Under the pieces are notes generated by a model. The model worked only from the letters and a program-made list of their open reading frames with translations, did no database searches and was not told where the DNA came from. The position numbers were made by a program, and so were the translations under genes. Of a stretch of DNA of 64,000 nucleotides, positions 28,618 to 39,031 are shown piece by piece; the first letter of the stretch is position 1; every line of letters begins with the position of its first letter. Source of the stretch: Trinickia mobilis (lineage in GTDB: Bacteria > Pseudomonadota > Gammaproteobacteria > Burkholderiales > Burkholderiaceae); NCBI RefSeq assembly GCF_017315705.1, contig NZ_JAFLRF010000015.1, forward strand, positions 1-64,000, read 5' to 3'.

Positions 28618-30957
28618 TTACGCCTTCTCCACCACCAGTTCACCGAACAAGCTGCCCAGCGCAGCGCCGGCAGGCGTAGCCGCCGACACGCGGACGACCG
28701 TCTCCGCAAGATTTGCCTCGCGCACCGCGGGCGCTTGCACCTCGCGGTCGCCCTGACGCACGCGCACCGCGTCGCCTTCCTTCAATGCCAGCTTGTCGAA
28801 CAGCGCGGCCGGCAGGCCGATCGTATTCGCCGCGCGCGCGGCGGCCGTCAGATGCAGCGACGGCGCACGACGCACGAGCGGGTCGGCGTGATAGATCGGC
28901 ACGTCGGCGATGCGCTCGAACTTGCCGTCCGCGGCCTTCGCAGCGGCGCCGTTCGCACGTGCGACTGCGGCGCTCGTGCGGTTCGACAGACGCGCGGCGA
29001 TTTCGCCCTCGCCGAGCGCGGCCGTGCGCACTTCTTCCGCCGTGTCGTATTCGAAGCCCGGCAAGCCAAGCACGCTGCCGAGCACGCGCAGCACCTTCCA
29101 TGCGGGACGCGTTTCGCCGAGCGGACGCACGACGCCGTTGAACGACTGCACCGTGCCTTCTGCGTTGACGAACGCACCGGCCGTCTCGGTGAACGGCGCG
29201 ATCGGCAGCAGCACGTCGGCGTAATCGGTGCCGTGCTTGAACGCCGACAGCATCACGACCATTTCCGCCTGGTTCAGCGCGGCCAGCGCCTGCGCCGGAT
29301 TCGCGGTGTCGAACTCGGGTTCGACGTTGAGCAGCAAGTAGCCCTTGCGCGGCTGTTCGAACACTTCGCGCGCGTTCAAACCGCCCTCGCCCGGCAGCGC
29401 GCCGGCCAGGTGGGCACCGACGGTATTCGCCGCTTCGGCGACGAAGCCGAGCGTGGCGCCCGTGTTTTCAGCAATCCATTGAGCGGCCGCATGAATGCGT
29501 GCGAACTCCGGGTGGCGCACGGCGCCGTTGCCGAGCAGCACGACGCGCAGCTCGCCGGCGCTGAGCGCAGCGGCGACATCCCTCGCCGCTTCCGAAGCTT
29601 GAGCCGAGGCGAACGCTTCCGGCAGTGCCACGCCGCGCGCTTGCGCGACGGCGGCGGCAATGCCTGCAAGCTCGTCGAGCCATGCCGACGGCGCGGCGGC
29701 GATGCGCTTGGCGGTCGGGATCAGCGAGTCGTCGCCCGTCGCGTTGAGGAAATGCACCTTCGCACCGCCCTTCGCCGCTTGACGCAAGCGCGCGGCCACG
29801 AGCGGATGATCGCGGCGCAGGAACGAGCCGATGACGAACGCAGCATCGACCTTCGACAGATCGGCGAGCATCACGCCGAGCCACGGCGTGCCTTCCGGCT
29901 TCGCGGAGAAATCGGCTTGACGCAGACGGAAGTCAACGTTCGGCGTACCGATCGCGGCAGCAAGCTGCTTCACGAGGAACAGCTCTTCGAACGTGCTATG
30001 CGGGCTCGCGAGCGCCGCGAGCGCCTTCGCGCCGTGGTCCGCGGTGATGCCCTTGATGCCCTTCGCGACGTATTCGAGCGCGGTCTGCCAGTCGGATTCG
30101 ACCCACTGGCCGCCTTGCTTGATCATCGGCTGCGTGAGGCGCTCTTCGCTATTGAGGCCTTCGTACGAGAAGCGGTCCTTATCCGAGATCCAGCACTCGT
30201 TGATCGCTTCGTTCTCGAACGGCAGCACGCGCATCACGCGATTGTTCTTCACTTGAACGACGAGATTCGCGCCGACCGAATCATGCGGGCTCACCGACTT
30301 GCGGCGCGACAGTTCCCACGTACGCGCGCTGTAGCGGAACGGCTTGCTGGTGAGCGCGCCGACCGGGCACAGGTCGATCATGTTGCCCGACAGTTCGGAA
30401 TCGACGGTCTTGCCGACGAACGACGTAATCTCGGCATGCTCGCCGCGGCCCAGCATGCCGAGCTCCATCACGCCGGCGATTTCCTGGCCGAAGCGCACGC
30501 AGCGCGTGCAGTGAATGCAGCGCGTCATCTCTTCCATCGAGATCAGCGGGCCGACGTTCTTATGGAACACGACGCGCTTTTCTTCGCTGTAGCGCGACGA
30601 CGATTTGCCGTAGCCGACTGCGAGATCCTGCAACTGGCATTCGCCGCCCTGGTCGCAGATCGGGCAATCGAGCGGGTGATTGATCAGCAGGAATTCCATC
30701 ACCGATTGCTGAGCCTTCACCGCCTTCTCGGACTTCGTATGCACGATCATGCCCTGCGAGACCGGCGTCGCACACGCGGGCACGGCCTTCGGCATTTTCT
30801 CGACATCGACGAGACACATCCGGCAGTTGGCCGCGATGGAGAGCTTCTTGTGATAGCAGAAGTGAGGAATGTACGTGTCGACCTTATGCGCAGCCTGGAT
30901 CACCATGCTGCCTTCGGCCACCTCGACCTTCTTGCCGTCTATTTCAAGTTCAACCAT
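28618..30957 (-). CDS. nuoG: NADH-quinone oxidoreductase subunit G
   Basis: A 779-residue peripheral-arm subunit. The N-terminal part carries the 2Fe-2S set (HFCYHKKLSIAANCRMC), the His-ligated 4Fe-4S cluster (HPLDCPICDQGGECQLQD) and CIHCTRCVRFG; a molybdopterin-oxidoreductase-like domain follows from about residue 220. It passes electrons from NuoE/F to NuoI. nuoF lies 136 bp upstream. Confidence 0.96.
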   Translation of the reverse strand: MVELEIDGKKVEVAEGSMVIQAAHKVDTYIPHFCYHKKLSIAANCRMCLVDVEKMPKAVPACATPVSQGMIVHTKSEKAVKAQQSVMEFLLINHPLDCPICDQGGECQLQDLAVGYGKSSSRYSEEKRVVFHKNVGPLISMEEMTRCIHCTRCVRFGQEIAGVMELGMLGRGEHAEITSFVGKTVDSELSGNMIDLCPVGALTSKPFRYSARTWELSRRKSVSPHDSVGANLVVQVKNNRVMRVLPFENEAINECWISDKDRFSYEGLNSEERLTQPMIKQGGQWVESDWQTALEYVAKGIKGITADHGAKALAALASPHSTFEELFLVKQLAAAIGTPNVDFRLRQADFSAKPEGTPWLGVMLADLSKVDAAFVIGSFLRRDHPLVAARLRQAAKGGAKVHFLNATGDDSLIPTAKRIAAAPSAWLDELAGIAAAVAQARGVALPEAFASAQASEAARDVAAALSAGELRVVLLGNGAVRHPEFARIHAAAQWIAENTGATLGFVAEAANTVGAHLAGALPGEGGLNAREVFEQPRKGYLLLNVEPEFDTANPAQALAALNQAEMVVMLSAFKHGTDYADVLLPIAPFTETAGAFVNAEGTVQSFNGVVRPLGETRPAWKVLRVLGSVLGLPGFEYDTAEEVRTAALGEGEIAARLSNRTSAAVARANGAAAKAADGKFERIADVPIYHADPLVRRAPSLHLTAAARAANTIGLPAALFDKLALKEGDAVRVRQGDREVQAPAVREANLAETVVRVSAATPAGAALGSLFGELVVEKA

Positions 30958-31093
30958 GATGGTGAATGGTCCTTAACCTATTTACCGCTCAATCATTCGC
31001 TCAGTGCCGGCCCGGCGGATTGCCGTCGAGCCGTTCAGTGCGGCAATGAAATTCCGTGCGTGGGGTACCGCTCGCGCCGCTTCAGGCCGCGCG

Positions 31094-32422
31094 TTACGCG
31101 AGCACCGCTTCGACCGAAGCCGGCGCGCCCGCGTGGCCGCCCACGAGGCAATGCTTGTGCTCGACGTGATAGGCGAATTCGTCCCAGTAGTGCTTCAACA
31201 TCCCGCGCACCGGCATTGCCGCTGCGTCGCCGAGCGCGCAAATCGTGCGGCCCATGATGTTATCCGCGACCGAATTCAGCAGATCGAGGTCTTCCTTGCG
31301 GCCCTGGCCGTGCTCGATACGGTGCACGACGCGATAGAGCCAGCCGGTGCCTTCACGGCACGGCGTGCACTGGCCGCACGATTCTTCGTAGTAGAAGTAC
31401 GACAGACGCAAGAGCGAACGTACCATGCAGCGTGTGTCGTCCATCACGATCACCGCGCCCGAACCCAGCATCGAGCCGACCTTAGCGATCGAGTCATAGT
31501 CGAGATCGGTCTGCATCATGATGTCGCCCGGTACGACCGGCGCCGACGAGCCGCCAGGAATCACGGCCTTGATCTTCTTGCCGCCACGCATGCCGCCGGC
31601 AAGCTCCATGAGCGTCGCGAACGGCGTGCCGAGCGGCACTTCATAGTTGCCCGGGCGCTCGACGTCGCCGGACACCGAGAAGATCTTCGTGCCGCCATTG
31701 TTCGGCTTGCCGAGTTCGAGGTAGGCCTGCGGCCCGATCGAGAGCAGGAACGGCACGGCAGCGAACGTTTCGGTGTTGTTGATCGTCGTCGGCTTGCCAT
31801 AGACGCCGAAGCTCGCCGGGAACGGCGGCTTGAAGCGCGGCTGGCCCTTCTTGCCTTCGAGCGACTCGAGCAGCGCGGTTTCTTCGCCGCAGATATAGGC
31901 GCCGTAACCGTGGTGCGCGTGCAGCTGGAACGAGAAACCCGAGCCGAGAATGTTGTCGCCGAGGAAACCCGCGCGGCGCGCCTCTTCGAGCGCTTCTTCG
32001 AAGCGCTGATAGGTTTCCCAGATTTCGCCGTGGATATAGTTGTAGCCGACCGTGATGCCCATCGCGTATGCACCGATCGCCATGCCCTCGATCAGGGCAT
32101 GCGGGTTCCAGCGCAGGATGTCGCGGTCTTTGAACGTGCCCGGCTCGCCTTCGTCCGAGTTGCAGACGAGATACTTCTGCCCCGGGAACTGGCGCGGCAT
32201 GAAGCTCCACTTCAGGCCGGTCGGGAAGCCCGCACCGCCACGGCCGCGCAGACCCGACGCCTTTACGTCGGCGATCACCTGCTCGGGCGGAATCTTTTCT
32301 TCGAGAATGCGGCGCAGCTGGGCGTAACCGCCGCGCGCCACGTAGTCTTCGAGGTGCCAGTTGTCGCCGTTCAGGCCAGCGAGAATCAGCGGTTTGATGT
32401 GACGATCGTGGAGAGACGTCAT
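31094..32422 (-). CDS. nuoF: NADH-quinone oxidoreductase subunit F
   Basis: A 442-residue subunit that binds NADH and FMN and the N3 4Fe-4S cluster. It shows the nucleotide-binding [16 protein letters not shown], the [14 protein letters not shown] loop and the cluster ligands [12 protein letters not shown]. The start is the ATG at 32422, overlapping the nuoE stop codon (ATGA); longer upstream readings are shadows in nuoE. Confidence 0.97.
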   Translation of the reverse strand: MTSLHDRHIKPLILAGLNGDNWHLEDYVARGGYAQLRRILEEKIPPEQVIADVKASGLRGRGGAGFPTGLKWSFMPRQFPGQKYLVCNSDEGEPGTFKDRDILRWNPHALIEGMAIGAYAMGITVGYNYIHGEIWETYQRFEEALEEARRAGFLGDNILGSGFSFQLHAHHGYGAYICGEETALLESLEGKKGQPRFKPPFPASFGVYGKPTTINNTETFAAVPFLLSIGPQAYLELGKPNNGGTKIFSVSGDVERPGNYEVPLGTPFATLMELAGGMRGGKKIKAVIPGGSSAPVVPGDIMMQTDLDYDSIAKVGSMLGSGAVIVMDDTRCMVRSLLRLSYFYYEESCGQCTPCREGTGWLYRVVHRIEHGQGRKEDLDLLNSVADNIMGRTICALGDAAAMPVRGMLKHYWDEFAYHVEHKHCLVGGHAGAPASVEAVLA

Positions 32423-32904
32423 TTCGAAAGTTCCTCCAGCAATTGGTCGATCTTCTCGCGGCTCATGAAGCTGCACATGCGATGGTTGTTCACGAGCAGC
32501 ACCGGCGCGTCGCCGCATGAGCCCATGCACTCGCCCTCTTTTAGCGTGAACTGGCCGTCGGGCGTGGTTTCGCCAAAGTCGATGCCGAGCTTCTTCTTCA
32601 GGTATTCGGCAGCGCCGTCCGAGCCGCCGTCCGGCCCGAGCTGGCACGGCAGATTCGTGCAGAGGGTGATCTTGTATTTGCCGACAGGCGACGTCTCGTA
32701 CATCGTGTAGAACGTCGCGACTTCCTGCACGGCGACCGCAGGCATGCCGAGATAGTCCGCCACGTACTGCATGATTTCCGGCGACAGCCAGCCGTGCTCT
32801 TCTTGAGCCACGGCCAACGCCGACATCACGGCGGACTGTTTCTGATCGGCGGGATACTTCGCGATCGCACGATCGATTTCTTTCAGGCCTTCAGCTGAGA
32901 TCAT
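32419..32904 (-). CDS. nuoE: NADH-quinone oxidoreductase subunit E
   Basis: A 161-residue thioredoxin-like 2Fe-2S subunit (cluster N1a). The four Cys ligands lie in CTNLPCQL and later CMGSCGDAP. It overlaps nuoF by 4 nt. The ATG at 32904 begins the family-typical [11 protein letters not shown]; a TTG at 32925 is the alternative. Confidence 0.95.
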   Translation of the reverse strand: MISAEGLKEIDRAIAKYPADQKQSAVMSALAVAQEEHGWLSPEIMQYVADYLGMPAVAVQEVATFYTMYETSPVGKYKITLCTNLPCQLGPDGGSDGAAEYLKKKLGIDFGETTPDGQFTLKEGECMGSCGDAPVLLVNNHRMCSFMSREKIDQLLEELSK

Positions 32905-33076
32905 TTTCAGACACGACTCTTTCAATTCCTACCGAACGAAAACCTGCCGCGGGTGTTGCATGCGACGGACCTAGCGCTCCTCTTGGCTCCTGGCGGGGCC
33001 GCGAGCTTCGCGTCGCCCCGCGAGCGGACTTGCCGCTGGCGACACCCGCCGTTGCCGGCGCGCATCGCGCGGCGGC

Positions 33077-34330
33077 TTAACGGTCGACTTCCCCGAACAC
33101 GATGTCCTGCGTGCCGATGATCGTCACGGCGTCGGCGATCATGTGGCCCCGCGCCATTTCGTCGAGCGCGGACAGGTGCGCATACCCGGGTGCGCGAATC
33201 TTCAGGCGATACGGCTTGTTCGCGCCGTCGGAGATCAGATAGATGCCGAACTCGCCCTTCGGATGTTCGACGGCTGCATACGCCTCGCCTTCCGGCACGT
33301 GGAAACCTTCGGTGAAGAGCTTGAAGTGGTGAATCAACTCTTCCATGTTCGACTTCATGCCCACGCGCGACGGCGGCGCAACCTTGTGATTTTCCGTCAT
33401 GACGGGGCCAGAATTCTTCCGCAGCCACTCAATACATTGTTTTGCAATGCGAGTGGATTGGCGCATTTCTTCGACGCGCACCAGATAGCGGTCGTAACAA
33501 TCGCCGTTCACGCCGACTGGGATGTCGAAATCGAGGCGATCGTACACTTCGTACGGCTGCTTCTTGCGCAAATCCCACTCGATGCCTGAGCCGCGCAGCA
33601 TCGCCCCCGTCAGGCCGAGCTGCATCGCACGCTCCGGGCTCACCACGCCGATGCCGACCAGGCGCTGCTTCCAGATCCGGTTGTCGGTCAGCAGCGTTTC
33701 ATATTCGTCGACGCAAGTCGGAAAGCGCGTGAAGAAATCGTCGATGAAGTCGAGCAGCGACCCTTGGCGCGCTTCGTTCATCCTCGACAACGCCTTCGCA
33801 TTGTGGATTTTGGACGCCTTGTATTGCGGCATCGCGTCAGGCAAATCGCGGTAGACGCCGCCCGGACGGTAGTACGCCGCGTGCATCCGCGCACCGGACA
33901 CGGCTTCGTACACGTCCATCAGGTCTTCGCGCTCACGGAACGCATACAGAAACACCGCCATCGCGCCGACGTCGAGCGCGTGCGCGCCGATCCACATCAG
34001 GTGGTTCAGCACGCGCGTGATTTCGTCGAACAGCACACGGATGTATTGCGCGCGGATCGGCACATCGATGCCGAGCAGCTTTTCGATCGCGAGGACATAA
34101 CCGTGCTCGTTCACCATCATCGACACGTAGTCGAGACGGTCCATGTACGGCACGGATTGAATGAACGTCTTGGTTTCTGCGAGCTTTTCGGTCGCGCGGT
34201 GGAGAAGGCCGATGTGCGGATCGGCACGTTGAATCACTTCGCCGTCGAGTTCGAGCACGAGGCGCAGCACGCCGTGCGCGGCCGGGTGCTGCGGGCCGAA
34301 GTTGAGCGTGTAGTTTTTGATTTCTGCCAT
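33077..34330 (-). CDS. nuoD: NADH-quinone oxidoreductase subunit D
   Basis: A 417-residue subunit homologous to the hydrogenase large subunit. It forms the quinone site with NuoB. The conserved [13 protein letters not shown] contains the quinone-binding His, and the C-terminus ends in the typical DIVFGEVDR. It is separate from nuoC, as in other betaproteobacteria. A 150-bp gap precedes nuoE. Confidence 0.97.
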   Translation of the reverse strand: MAEIKNYTLNFGPQHPAAHGVLRLVLELDGEVIQRADPHIGLLHRATEKLAETKTFIQSVPYMDRLDYVSMMVNEHGYVLAIEKLLGIDVPIRAQYIRVLFDEITRVLNHLMWIGAHALDVGAMAVFLYAFREREDLMDVYEAVSGARMHAAYYRPGGVYRDLPDAMPQYKASKIHNAKALSRMNEARQGSLLDFIDDFFTRFPTCVDEYETLLTDNRIWKQRLVGIGVVSPERAMQLGLTGAMLRGSGIEWDLRKKQPYEVYDRLDFDIPVGVNGDCYDRYLVRVEEMRQSTRIAKQCIEWLRKNSGPVMTENHKVAPPSRVGMKSNMEELIHHFKLFTEGFHVPEGEAYAAVEHPKGEFGIYLISDGANKPYRLKIRAPGYAHLSALDEMARGHMIADAVTIIGTQDIVFGEVDR

Positions 34331-34339
34331 GGCGTCCTC

Positions 34340-34942
34340 TTAGTGTTTCAGACCGCCATAGCGATCCTCGCGGATCACGCGCGGCGTGATTTCGCGCGGC
34401 TCGATCGTCACCGGCTGGTAGACGACGCGCTTCTCTTCCGGGTCGTAACGCATTTCGACGTAGCCGGAGACGGGGAAATCCTTGCGGAACGGATGGCCGA
34501 TAAAGCCATAGTCGGTCAGGATACGGCGCAGATCCGGGTGGCCTTCGAAGACGATGCCGTACAGATCGAACGCTTCGCGCTCGTACCAGTTCGCCGAATT
34601 CCAGATGTCGACAACCGATGCGACGATGGGCACTTCGTCATCCGGTGCGAACACGCGCACGCGCAGACGCCAATTATTCGAGATAGACAGCAGATGCAGC
34701 ACCGCCGCAAAGCGCGGGCCGTCGTAGGCGCCGTCGCCGTAGGTTTGGTAGTCGACGCCGCACAGATCGATCAACTGCTCGAAGCCGAGCGCGCGGTCGT
34801 CACGCAAGCGCTTCGCGATATCGAGGTATTCGCTTGCCTTCACGACGATCGTCAGTTCACCGATCGATTCCGTGATGCTCGCAAGGCGGCCGCCAAAAGC
34901 CGCCTCGAGGTTCGCTTTGAGGGTCTCGAGTTTGCTTGCCAT
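34340..34942 (-). CDS. nuoC: NADH-quinone oxidoreductase subunit C
   Basis: A 200-residue peripheral subunit (30-kDa type). The signature [20 protein letters not shown] is intact. It is 9 bp upstream of nuoD and 20 bp downstream of nuoB. Confidence 0.96.
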   Translation of the reverse strand: MASKLETLKANLEAAFGGRLASITESIGELTIVVKASEYLDIAKRLRDDRALGFEQLIDLCGVDYQTYGDGAYDGPRFAAVLHLLSISNNWRLRVRVFAPDDEVPIVASVVDIWNSANWYEREAFDLYGIVFEGHPDLRRILTDYGFIGHPFRKDFPVSGYVEMRYDPEEKRVVYQPVTIEPREITPRVIREDRYGGLKH

Positions 34943-34962
34943 ATTGTGGGGAGGCTCAGGCC

Positions 34963-35442
34963 TTATTGACGGGCGATGGTGTTGGTGCGGCGGATCTTCG
35001 CTTGCAGCTGGATCACGCCGTAGACAAGCGCCTCAGCCGTCGGCGGGCAGCCCGGCACGTAGACGTCGACCGGCACGATCCGGTCGCAGCCCCGCACCAC
35101 CGAGTACGAATAGTGATAGTAGCCGCCGCCGTTTGCGCATGAGCCCATCGAGATCACCCAGCGCGGCTCGGCCATCTGATCGTAGACCTTGCGCAGCGCC
35201 GGCGCCATCTTGTTGCACAGCGTGCCGGCGACGATCATCACGTCCGACTGGCGCGGGCTGGGACGGAACACGACCCCGAAACGGTCGAGGTCGTAGCGGG
35301 CCGCGCCCGCATGCATCATCTCGACCGCGCAACACGCGAGACCGAACGTCATCGGCCACAACGAGCCGGTACGCGTCCAATTGATCAGCTTGTCAGCCGT
35401 GGTGGTGACAAACCCTTCCTTCAAGACCCCTTCGATACTCAT
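34963..35442 (-). CDS. nuoB: NADH-quinone oxidoreductase subunit B
   Basis: A 159-residue subunit that holds the terminal 4Fe-4S cluster N2. The adjacent Cys pair is in [10 protein letters not shown], with further ligands in MGSCANGGG and VPGCPPTAE. The ATG at 35442 gives the family-typical start [10 protein letters not shown]; upstream readings are shorter on evidence. Confidence 0.97.
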
Positions 35443-35504
35443 TTGCTTTCCACTCCAGACGGGCGGCGGAGAGTGGCCGCCCACGCAAACCGGCGATTAG
35501 CCCG

Positions 35505-35864
35505 TCACTCCCAGTCGAGGCCGCCCTTCTTCCAGATATAGGCAAAGCCCAGCAGGAATTCGAGCAGAAAAATCATCATCGCCAAGAAGCCCGTCCAGCC
35601 GATGTCGCGCAGGGCCACACCCCACGGAAACAGGAACGCGGTTTCAAGGTCGAAAATGATGAACAGGATTGCAACGAGGTAGTAGCGCACATCGAACTTC
35701 ATGCGCGCGTCTTCGAACGCTTCGAAGCCGCATTCGTACGGCGCGTTCTTTTGATTGTCGGGCTTGTTGGGGCCGAGGATCTTACCAATGCTGACCAACG
35801 CTATGCCTAAACCGGTGCCCACAATGAGGAACAACAATACGGGGAAATAGGCTGCGAGGTTCAA
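35505..35864 (-). CDS. nuoA: NADH-quinone oxidoreductase subunit A
   Basis: A 119-residue subunit with three membrane segments and the conserved [15 protein letters not shown] loop with the quinone-site Cys. No ATG lies at the family-typical N-terminus. A TTG at 35864 does, with GAGGA at a good spacing upstream, so I call a TTG start (Met-Asn-Leu-Ala-Ala-Tyr-Phe). It is the first gene of the complex I operon. Confidence 0.93.
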   Translation of the reverse strand: MNLAAYFPVLLFLIVGTGLGIALVSIGKILGPNKPDNQKNAPYECGFEAFEDARMKFDVRYYLVAILFIIFDLETAFLFPWGVALRDIGWTGFLAMMIFLLEFLLGFAYIWKKGGLDWE

Positions 35865-35976
35865 GACTATCCTCAATTGGTTGGTTCTGAATTCCGCCGG
35901 AGTGTACACCCTAACGGGAAATCACTTCATCCAACTCAGCGTCGCAAGGAAGCCGCAAGGCTGGAGCCAGAAGTGA

Positions 35977-36012
35977 CAATGCCAGCCGAAGCGATGCATG
36001 CGGCTGGCATTG
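35977..36012 (-). terminator. Hairpin between tRNA-Leu and nuoA
   Basis: A perfect 12-bp stem, CAATGCCAGCCG (35977-35988) with CGGCTGGCATTG (36001-36012), starts 9 nt past the tRNA 3' end. No T run follows on the minus strand, so it may be a weak terminator or a protective structure for tRNA 3' maturation. Confidence 0.45.
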
Positions 36013-36020
36013 GATAACTT

Positions 36021-36105
36021 TGGTGCCGACGGCGAGACTCGAACTCGCACAGCTTTCGCCACTACCCCCTCAAGATAGCGTGTCTACCAATTTCACCACG
36101 TCGGC
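36021..36105 (-). tRNA. tRNA-Leu (anticodon GAG)
   Basis: The 85-nt cloverleaf has a perfect 7-bp acceptor stem (GCCGACG with CGTCGGC), an encoded CCA end (36021-36023), the anticodon loop TTGAGGG on stem CTATC/GGTAG, a long class II variable arm and GTTCGAGTC in the T arm. It sits between secG and nuoA, the usual place in this genus. Confidence 0.97.
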
Positions 36106-36219
36106 ACTGGCTGCAATCCGGGAAAACAACTTATATAACCAGCGAATCGCTTCAAGACTTAAATTCTAACCCGTCTAAACAGTTTGTTCAACGCACAAAT
36201 GCGTTTTGAACGAAATTTC

Positions 36220-36597
36220 TTATTTCGGCACGTTCTGACCCGGAGCCGATGCCGGCGACGCAGCAACGGGCACGGAAGCCGCCGCCGGAAGCGAAGCAGC
36301 CGATGCCGCCACCGGTGCCGTCGGAACTTCGCCAAGCACGCCAGCCGAGGGTTTCGACTTGTATGAACCGATGTAGGTCAGCGTCAGCGTCGTCACGAAA
36401 AAGATCGCCGCGAGAACGCCGGTCGTACGCGACAAGAAGTTCGCCGAACCCGTCGCGCCAAACAGGCTTCCCGACGCACCGCTGCCGAAAGCAGCGCCCA
36501 TATCGGCACCCTTGCCGTGCTGAAGCAGCACGAGGCCGATGACCCCAAGCGCCGACAGCAACTGGACGACGATGATCAACGTTTTCAAATACAGCAT
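36220..36597 (-). CDS. secG: Preprotein translocase subunit SecG
   Basis: A 125-residue auxiliary subunit of the SecYEG channel. It has two membrane segments (residues 4-24 and about 55-75), the conserved LLQHGKGADMGAAFG loop and GSLFGATGSANFLSR. The C-terminal 45 residues are an Ala/Pro/Ser-rich tail. The ATG at 36597 has AGGTGAG upstream and is preferred to the GTG three codons earlier. Confidence 0.95.
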   Translation of the reverse strand: MLYLKTLIIVVQLLSALGVIGLVLLQHGKGADMGAAFGSGASGSLFGATGSANFLSRTTGVLAAIFFVTTLTLTYIGSYKSKPSAGVLGEVPTAPVAASAASLPAAASVPVAASPASAPGQNVPK

Positions 36598-36691
36598 TGC
36601 GCTCACCTGAGTTTGAGTTAATCGTCCGACACAAATGCGTCAGACGTGTGTACTGCAATCGCGCCGGCGCAACAACGCGACGGCGCTTTGT

Positions 36692-37474
36692 TCAATGCGC
36701 AGCAGCGATGGCCGCTTGCGCCGCCTCGCAGATCGCGAGGAAATCCTTGCTCTTCAAGGACGCGCCGCCAATCAGGCCGCCGTCGATGTCCTTCTGGCGA
36801 AACAATTCTTCCGCGTTTTCCGGCTTCACACTGCCGCCGTACAACAACGGCACGTCGGCAACCGCCGCGCCCTTCGCCGCGAGACGCCCGCGCAGGTAAG
36901 CATGCACTTCCTGCGCTTGCTCCGCCGTCGCGCTGCGGCCCGTGCCGATCGCCCAAACGGGTTCGTAGGCGACGACAATGCGAGCCGCCTCGTCCGCCGA
37001 CAACACCGCGAGCACTGCCTCGAGCTGCGCGCCGACCACCCGCTCCGTCGCACCGGCGTCGCGCTCTTCGAGCGTTTCGCCGATGCAGACGACAGGCGTC
37101 AACCCAGCTTGCAGCGCACGCTGCGTTTTCGTCGCCACGAGTTCCGCGCTTTCGCGGTGATACGCGCGGCGCTCCGAGTGCCCCACGATCGCGAGCGTCG
37201 CACCGAATTCCACGGCCATTTCGGCCGCGACTTCACCGGTATAAGCGCCGTGCGTGTAAGCGGAAACGTCCTGCACGCCATAGCCGACACGCGTGCCGCT
37301 CAACAAGGTCTGCGCCTGTGCCAGATAAGGTGACGGCACGCACACGCCCACCTGCACACCGTTTTGCAGCGCGACCGCACCTTCCGCCACGGACTGCAGC
37401 AGCGCCGCATTCTCGTCAAGGCGCCCGTGCATCTTCCAGTTACCGACTACCCGCTTCGCTCGTTGTCTCGACAT
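36692..37474 (-). CDS. tpiA: Triose-phosphate isomerase
   Basis: A 260-residue TIM-barrel enzyme interconverting dihydroxyacetone phosphate and glyceraldehyde 3-phosphate. The catalytic residues K14 (NWKMHG), H99 (IVGHSERR) and E171 ([11 protein letters not shown]) are present, as are the phosphate-binding LYGGSVKP and IGGASLK. It lies upstream of secG on the same strand. Confidence 0.97.
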   Translation of the reverse strand: MSRQRAKRVVGNWKMHGRLDENAALLQSVAEGAVALQNGVQVGVCVPSPYLAQAQTLLSGTRVGYGVQDVSAYTHGAYTGEVAAEMAVEFGATLAIVGHSERRAYHRESAELVATKTQRALQAGLTPVVCIGETLEERDAGATERVVGAQLEAVLAVLSADEAARIVVAYEPVWAIGTGRSATAEQAQEVHAYLRGRLAAKGAAVADVPLLYGGSVKPENAEELFRQKDIDGGLIGGASLKSKDFLAICEAAQAAIAAAH

Positions 37475-37777
37475 TGTTTAGTCCCGGCCCTTTTTCGCTT
37501 CAGGCACTTTTTCAGTGCCTGGTTCGACACCTCATTGCGCCTTCTCAGGTCGATTACTGCACGCCCCGCGGCATTTCACGCCTATGGCCGCCCCGCCTTC
37601 GCTAGACGGACCGGACGGGCTTGCTGCTCATCTTGCTGCCCATCGCACTGCCCATCGCACTGCCCATCGCACTGCCCATCGCACTGCCCATGATTCGCAG
37701 ACCACCCCACGCGGCGTACGCAAAACGCGCAATTTTACTGTGTGCTGGCAGAGCGGGTCAAACCGCCTGCGTCAACC
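37475..37777 (-). other. Region upstream of tpiA, containing a tandem repeat
   Basis: The 303-bp gap between the quinone oxidoreductase and tpiA holds the tpiA promoter region and the 12-bp tandem repeat at 37636-37691. No gene is supported here: the short ORF through the repeat has only a low-complexity product. Confidence 0.5.
37636..37691. repeat. 12-bp tandem repeat (4.7 copies)
   Basis: The unit CTGCCCATCGCA is repeated exactly four times and then eight more bases. Unit length divisible by three and perfect identity suggest recent slippage. It lies 160 bp upstream of tpiA. Confidence 0.9.
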
Positions 37778-38788
37778 TTAGAGAGTCCAATCCAGCACGA
37801 TCTTTCCGATATGCTCGCCGCTTTCCATCAGCGCGTGCGCCTGCGCCGCCTGGGCCGCGGGAAACACGCGATAGATGACCGGCTTGATGCGGCCCTCTTC
37901 GAGGTGCGGCCAGACGTGCTCTTTCAATTGACCCGCGATCTTTGCCTTGAAGTCGACGGAGCGCGGACGCAGCGTCGAGCCCGTCACCGTCAAGCGCCGG
38001 CGCAGAATCTCGTTGAAGTTGAGCTCGGCTTTTGCGCCACCGAGGAGCGCGATCAGTACGAGCCGCCCGCCGTCCGCAAGCGCGCTCAATTCACGCGTCA
38101 CGTAGCTTCCCGCGACCATGTCGAGGATCACGTCGACGCCGCGATCGTTCGTCAGCGACTTCACGACCTCGACGAAATCTTCCGACTTGTAGTTGATCGC
38201 GCGGTCCGCACCAAGCTGCTCGCACGCGCGGCATTTTTCGGCGGAGCCCGCCGTCGCGAACACACGAAACCCGAGGGCGTGCGCGATCTGAATAGCCGTC
38301 ACGCCGATGCCACTCGATCCGCCCTGCACGAGCAGCGTTTCGTTCTCGCCCCCTTCGCCGCGCCCCAGTTGCGCGCGCTCGAAGACATTGCTCCAGACCG
38401 TGAAAAAAGTCTCGGGCAGCGACGCCGCCTCGACATCGGAAAGCCCGTCCGGCGCCGGCAAGCACTGCGCAAGCGGCGCGCTCGCATATTCGGCGTAACC
38501 GCCGCCCGCCAAGAGCGCACACACGCGATCGCCGATCTTGAGCCCAAACGGATTGCGCTTCTCGTCGATCGTCCCACCGACGATCTCGCCTGCCACTTCC
38601 AACCCCGGCAAATCCGACGCTCCCGGAGGCGGCGCATATCCGCCCTTGCGCTGAAACACGTCAGGGCGATTGACGCCCGACGCCGCCACCTTGATGAGCA
38701 CCTCACCCGCCTTCGGCTCGGGCATCGGACGCTCTCCGAGCACCAGAACTTCAGGCGCACCAAATTCGGTAATTTCGATCGCGTTCAT
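37778..38788 (-). CDS. NAD(P)H-quinone oxidoreductase (zinc-free MDR family)
   Basis: A 336-residue medium-chain dehydrogenase/reductase of the quinone oxidoreductase/PIG3 type. The N-terminal GroES-like domain has ASGVNRPDVFQRKG, and the NADPH-binding motif is VQGGSSGIGVTAIQIA. Zinc-binding Cys clusters are absent, as expected. It probably reduces quinones using NADPH. It is downstream of pnp, separated by two repeat hairpins. Confidence 0.92.
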   Translation of the reverse strand: MNAIEITEFGAPEVLVLGERPMPEPKAGEVLIKVAASGVNRPDVFQRKGGYAPPPGASDLPGLEVAGEIVGGTIDEKRNPFGLKIGDRVCALLAGGGYAEYASAPLAQCLPAPDGLSDVEAASLPETFFTVWSNVFERAQLGRGEGGENETLLVQGGSSGIGVTAIQIAHALGFRVFATAGSAEKCRACEQLGADRAINYKSEDFVEVVKSLTNDRGVDVILDMVAGSYVTRELSALADGGRLVLIALLGGAKAELNFNEILRRRLTVTGSTLRPRSVDFKAKIAGQLKEHVWPHLEEGRIKPVIYRVFPAAQAAQAHALMESGEHIGKIVLDWTL

Positions 38789-38877
38789 CTACGTCACCTC
38801 CAAGGTTCGGTTGGCCTTGCGAGCCGCTCCGACATTGATTGGATGCCGCGCCGCTCGCGGGGCCAATCATCCTGCCA

Positions 38878-38925
38878 GCTTTGCATGGGACCCGAGTAAG
38901 CGCTAAAGCGCCAACTCGGGTCGAC
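38878..38925 (+). repeat. Hairpin repeat, copy 3
   Basis: GCTTTGCATGGGACC is followed by the stem CCCGAGT (38891-38897) / ACTCGGG (38914-38920) around GCGC-TAAA-GCGC, ending in TCGAC. It is identical over 43 bases to copy 4, 49 bp downstream. Confidence 0.9.
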
Positions 38926-38931
38926 CGCCCT

Positions 38932-38974
38932 GCATGGGACCCGAGTAAGCGCTAAAGCGCCAACTCGGGTCGAC
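38932..38974 (+). repeat. Hairpin repeat, copy 4
   Basis: An exact second copy of the 43-bp core of copy 3, in the same orientation, just before the pnp terminator. Confidence 0.9.
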
Positions 38975-38977
38975 ACA

Positions 38978-39012
38978 AGAAAACGGCCGGCGCGCTTGCG
39001 CGCAGCCGGCCG
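38978..39012 (-). terminator. Intrinsic terminator of pnp
   Basis: On the minus strand a GC-rich stem, CGGCCGG (39006-39012) with CCGGCCG (38984-38990), is extended by an inner GCGC pairing and followed by TTTTCT. It starts 19 nt after the pnp stop codon. Confidence 0.85.
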
Positions 39013-39031
39013 TCATCATATCGCTACCGCG

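Noticed and set aside
27880-31257. Very long plus-strand ORF (over 1100 codons) opposite nuoH and nuoG
   Set aside because: It is antisense to clearly conserved nuo genes, its product is Arg/His-rich low-complexity sequence, and long antisense frames are usual in GC-rich DNA.
37636-37691. CRISPR array
   Set aside because: The repeats are 12 bp and directly adjacent, with no spacers and no cas genes.
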